From Syntrophothermus sp. UBA1445 (lineage in GTDB: Bacteria; Bacillota; Syntrophomonadia; Syntrophomonadales; DTU052), in assembly GCA_002329495.1 (NCBI GenBank), contig DCTH01000102.1, forward strand, positions 1-5,709: DNA of 5,709 nucleotides, read 5' to 3'. The notes below the pieces were generated by a model. The model was not told where the DNA came from. It saw only the letters and a list, made by a program, of their open reading frames with translations, and ran no database searches. Shown piece by piece: positions 5,187 through 5,709 of the stretch (positions are counted from its first letter, which is position 1; each line of letters opens with the position of its first letter). Made by a program: the position numbers and the translations under genes.

Positions 5187-5369
5187 ATGGCCAAGAAGAA
5201 GAGCTTTCCTCTGAGAATCGATCCCAAACTCTATGAAGTCCTGGAACGCTGGGCGGCCGACGAGTTTCGCAGCGTCAACTCGCAGATTGAGTTTGTCCTG
5301 CGCAATGCCGCTCTGAAGGCCGGTCGACTTTCGAAGACTGACACAGCAGAAAAAACCAAGGAAGACTAA
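5187..5369 (+). CDS. Small Arc-type ribbon-helix-helix protein (60 aa)
   Basis: The peptide has the layout of an Arc/MetJ-type ribbon-helix-helix DNA-binding protein. A basic N-terminal tail and beta strand (KKKSFPLRI, residues 3-11) would pair in a dimer. Helix A follows ([15 protein letters not shown], ~13-27), then helix B ([18 protein letters not shown], ~29-46), and a charged, probably disordered tail. The strand residues facing DNA in Arc-like proteins would be K5, F7 and L9. ATG 5187 has only a weak GAG-type Shine-Dalgarno and lies 13 bases after the SPFH stop, suggesting translational coupling to that gene. There is no adjacent toxin-like gene, so an antitoxin role is not supported here. 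From memory, similar proteins often sit beside SPFH genes in Firmicutes and Actinobacteria, which I could not verify. It may regulate its operon or serve as partner of the SPFH protein. Confidence 0.85.
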   Translation: MAKKKSFPLRIDPKLYEVLERWAADEFRSVNSQIEFVLRNAALKAGRLSKTDTAEKTKED

Positions 5370-5380
5370 TCGCACGTTTA

Positions 5381-5414
5381 AGGGAGGCAAGGGGATTATC
5401 CCCTTTGCCTCCTT
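5381..5414 (+). terminator. Rho-independent terminator of the SPFH operon
   Basis: A long stem pairs 5381-5394 (AGGGAGGCAAGGGG) with 5400-5414, carrying one bulged T (5406) and one G-T pair, around a 5-base loop ATTAT. It begins 11 bases after the stop of the ribbon-helix-helix gene. The following sequence (GGTCTTATAAAT) is only mildly T-rich, but the stem is very GC-rich and placement is right. Confidence 0.8.
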
Positions 5415-5511
5415 GGTCTTATAAATAACCCATTAATGCTCTGTCCGCTTTGGCATTTTGAATAGATGGTAACCTATCTGGTCACTCTAAAATAATAGCA
5501 GCAGCATGAGT

Positions 5512-5516
5512 GGAGG
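5512..5516 (+). promoter_or_regulatory. Ribosome binding site of the molybdenum hydroxylase gene
   Basis: GGAGG lies 9 bases before TTG 5526-5528. No in-frame ATG occurs nearby, and conserved sequence begins about 10 residues after the TTG, so this site fixes the start. Confidence 0.75.
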
Positions 5517-5525
5517 CCACTTGTT

Positions 5526-5709
5526 TTGAGTAACAACGCAGTAGGAGCAAGCGTTATCAGACAGGAGGCAGCGGACAAAGTAACCGGGGCTGCCCGGTAC
5601 ACCTCGGACCTCATGGTGGCCGGTCTCCTGCATGCACGCATCTTAACCAGCTCCCGAGCTCATGCCTGGATTACGTCTCTTGACATATCCGAAGCTCTTA
5701 AATGTCCGG
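5526..5709 (+). CDS. Xanthine dehydrogenase/aldehyde oxidase-type molybdenum hydroxylase, large subunit (3' truncated by window)
   Basis: The first 61 residues of the molybdopterin-binding catalytic subunit of a xanthine dehydrogenase-family enzyme, which hydroxylates purines, aldehydes or N-heterocycles using water. The translation from TTG 5526 contains the family opening RQEAADKVTGAARYTSDL, then GLLHARILTSSRAHAWITSLDISEAL. This matches the start of the a/b hammerhead domain (KVTG.A.YT.D, then S..AHA.I..D.S.A). The rest, including the molybdenum cofactor domain, lies beyond the window, so the substrate cannot be assigned. Iron-sulfur and FAD subunit genes commonly accompany it and would be expected downstream, since the preceding unit ends at a terminator. 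The TTG start is supported by GGAGG 9 bases upstream. The 5' region holds no clear promoter, but an imperfect inverted repeat lies at 5464-5479. Confidence 0.9.
   Translation, partial: MSNNAVGASVIRQEAADKVTGAARYTSDLMVAGLLHARILTSSRAHAWITSLDISEALKCP

Noticed and set aside
5187..5369. Ribbon-helix-helix protein as antitoxin of a toxin-antitoxin pair
   Set aside because: Its only co-transcribed neighbour is an SPFH membrane protein, which is not a toxin family; the downstream gene is a metabolic enzyme after a terminator.
4868..5390. Minus-strand open frames of 119 and 79 codons
   Set aside because: Shadows of the SPFH and ribbon-helix-helix genes; they also run across the terminator hairpin.
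5448..5465. TTTGGCATTTTGAATAG resembling a sigma-54 promoter
   Set aside because: The -24 GG is suggestive, but the invariant GC of the -12 element is absent.

Overview
The window looks like chromosomal DNA from an anaerobic, low-to-mid GC Firmicute, probably a Clostridia or Peptococcaceae-type organism. This is inferred from strong GGAGG-type ribosome binding sites, frequent TTG and GTG starts (GTG at 1048; TTG at 2385, 3029 and 5526), hairpin-plus-T terminators, and a gene mix of acyl-CoA ligases, a zinc dehydrogenase, a molybdenum hydroxylase and ArsM. No species can be named from sequence alone. The window is a run of short independent transcription units, with no insertion sequence, phage gene, CRISPR array, tRNA or rRNA.

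Layout. Positions 1-260 hold the C-terminal end of an AMP-forming acyl-CoA synthetase. It is followed in the same reading frame by a second, N-terminally deleted acyl-CoA synthetase fragment (261-680) that looks like a gene remnant. A bidirectional-looking hairpin (714-743) separates this from a doubtful 71-residue minus-strand ORF (746-961). A well-started but unrecognised 145-residue protein lies at 1048-1485, followed by a structured intergenic stretch.

The minus strand from 2835 to 1594 is a two-gene operon: a cysteine-rich MarR-family regulator, then arsM, an arsenite S-adenosylmethionine methyltransferase. Its promoter is embedded in a 16-bp tandem repeat (2854-2895), a probable operator. 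Divergently, a zinc-dependent medium-chain dehydrogenase (3029-4042) starts at TTG and ends at a strong terminator.

After a 288-base gap, an SPFH (stomatin/prohibitin-type) membrane protein (4331-5173) is followed 13 bases later by a 60-residue ribbon-helix-helix protein (5187-5369). The two appear to be one operon closed by a terminator. The window ends inside the first gene of a further unit, the large subunit of a xanthine dehydrogenase/aldehyde oxidase-type molybdenum hydroxylase (from 5526).

How the genes may work together. The clearest functional unit is marR-arsM. ArsM methylates As(III), and its regulator here is MarR-type rather than the usual ArsR, with vicinal cysteines that could sense As(III). 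The iterated operator over the promoter fits autorepression and may also affect the divergent dehydrogenase. The SPFH plus ribbon-helix-helix pair is the second notable unit, linking a membrane scaffold protein with a small putative DNA-binding partner. The remaining genes show no evident link to each other.
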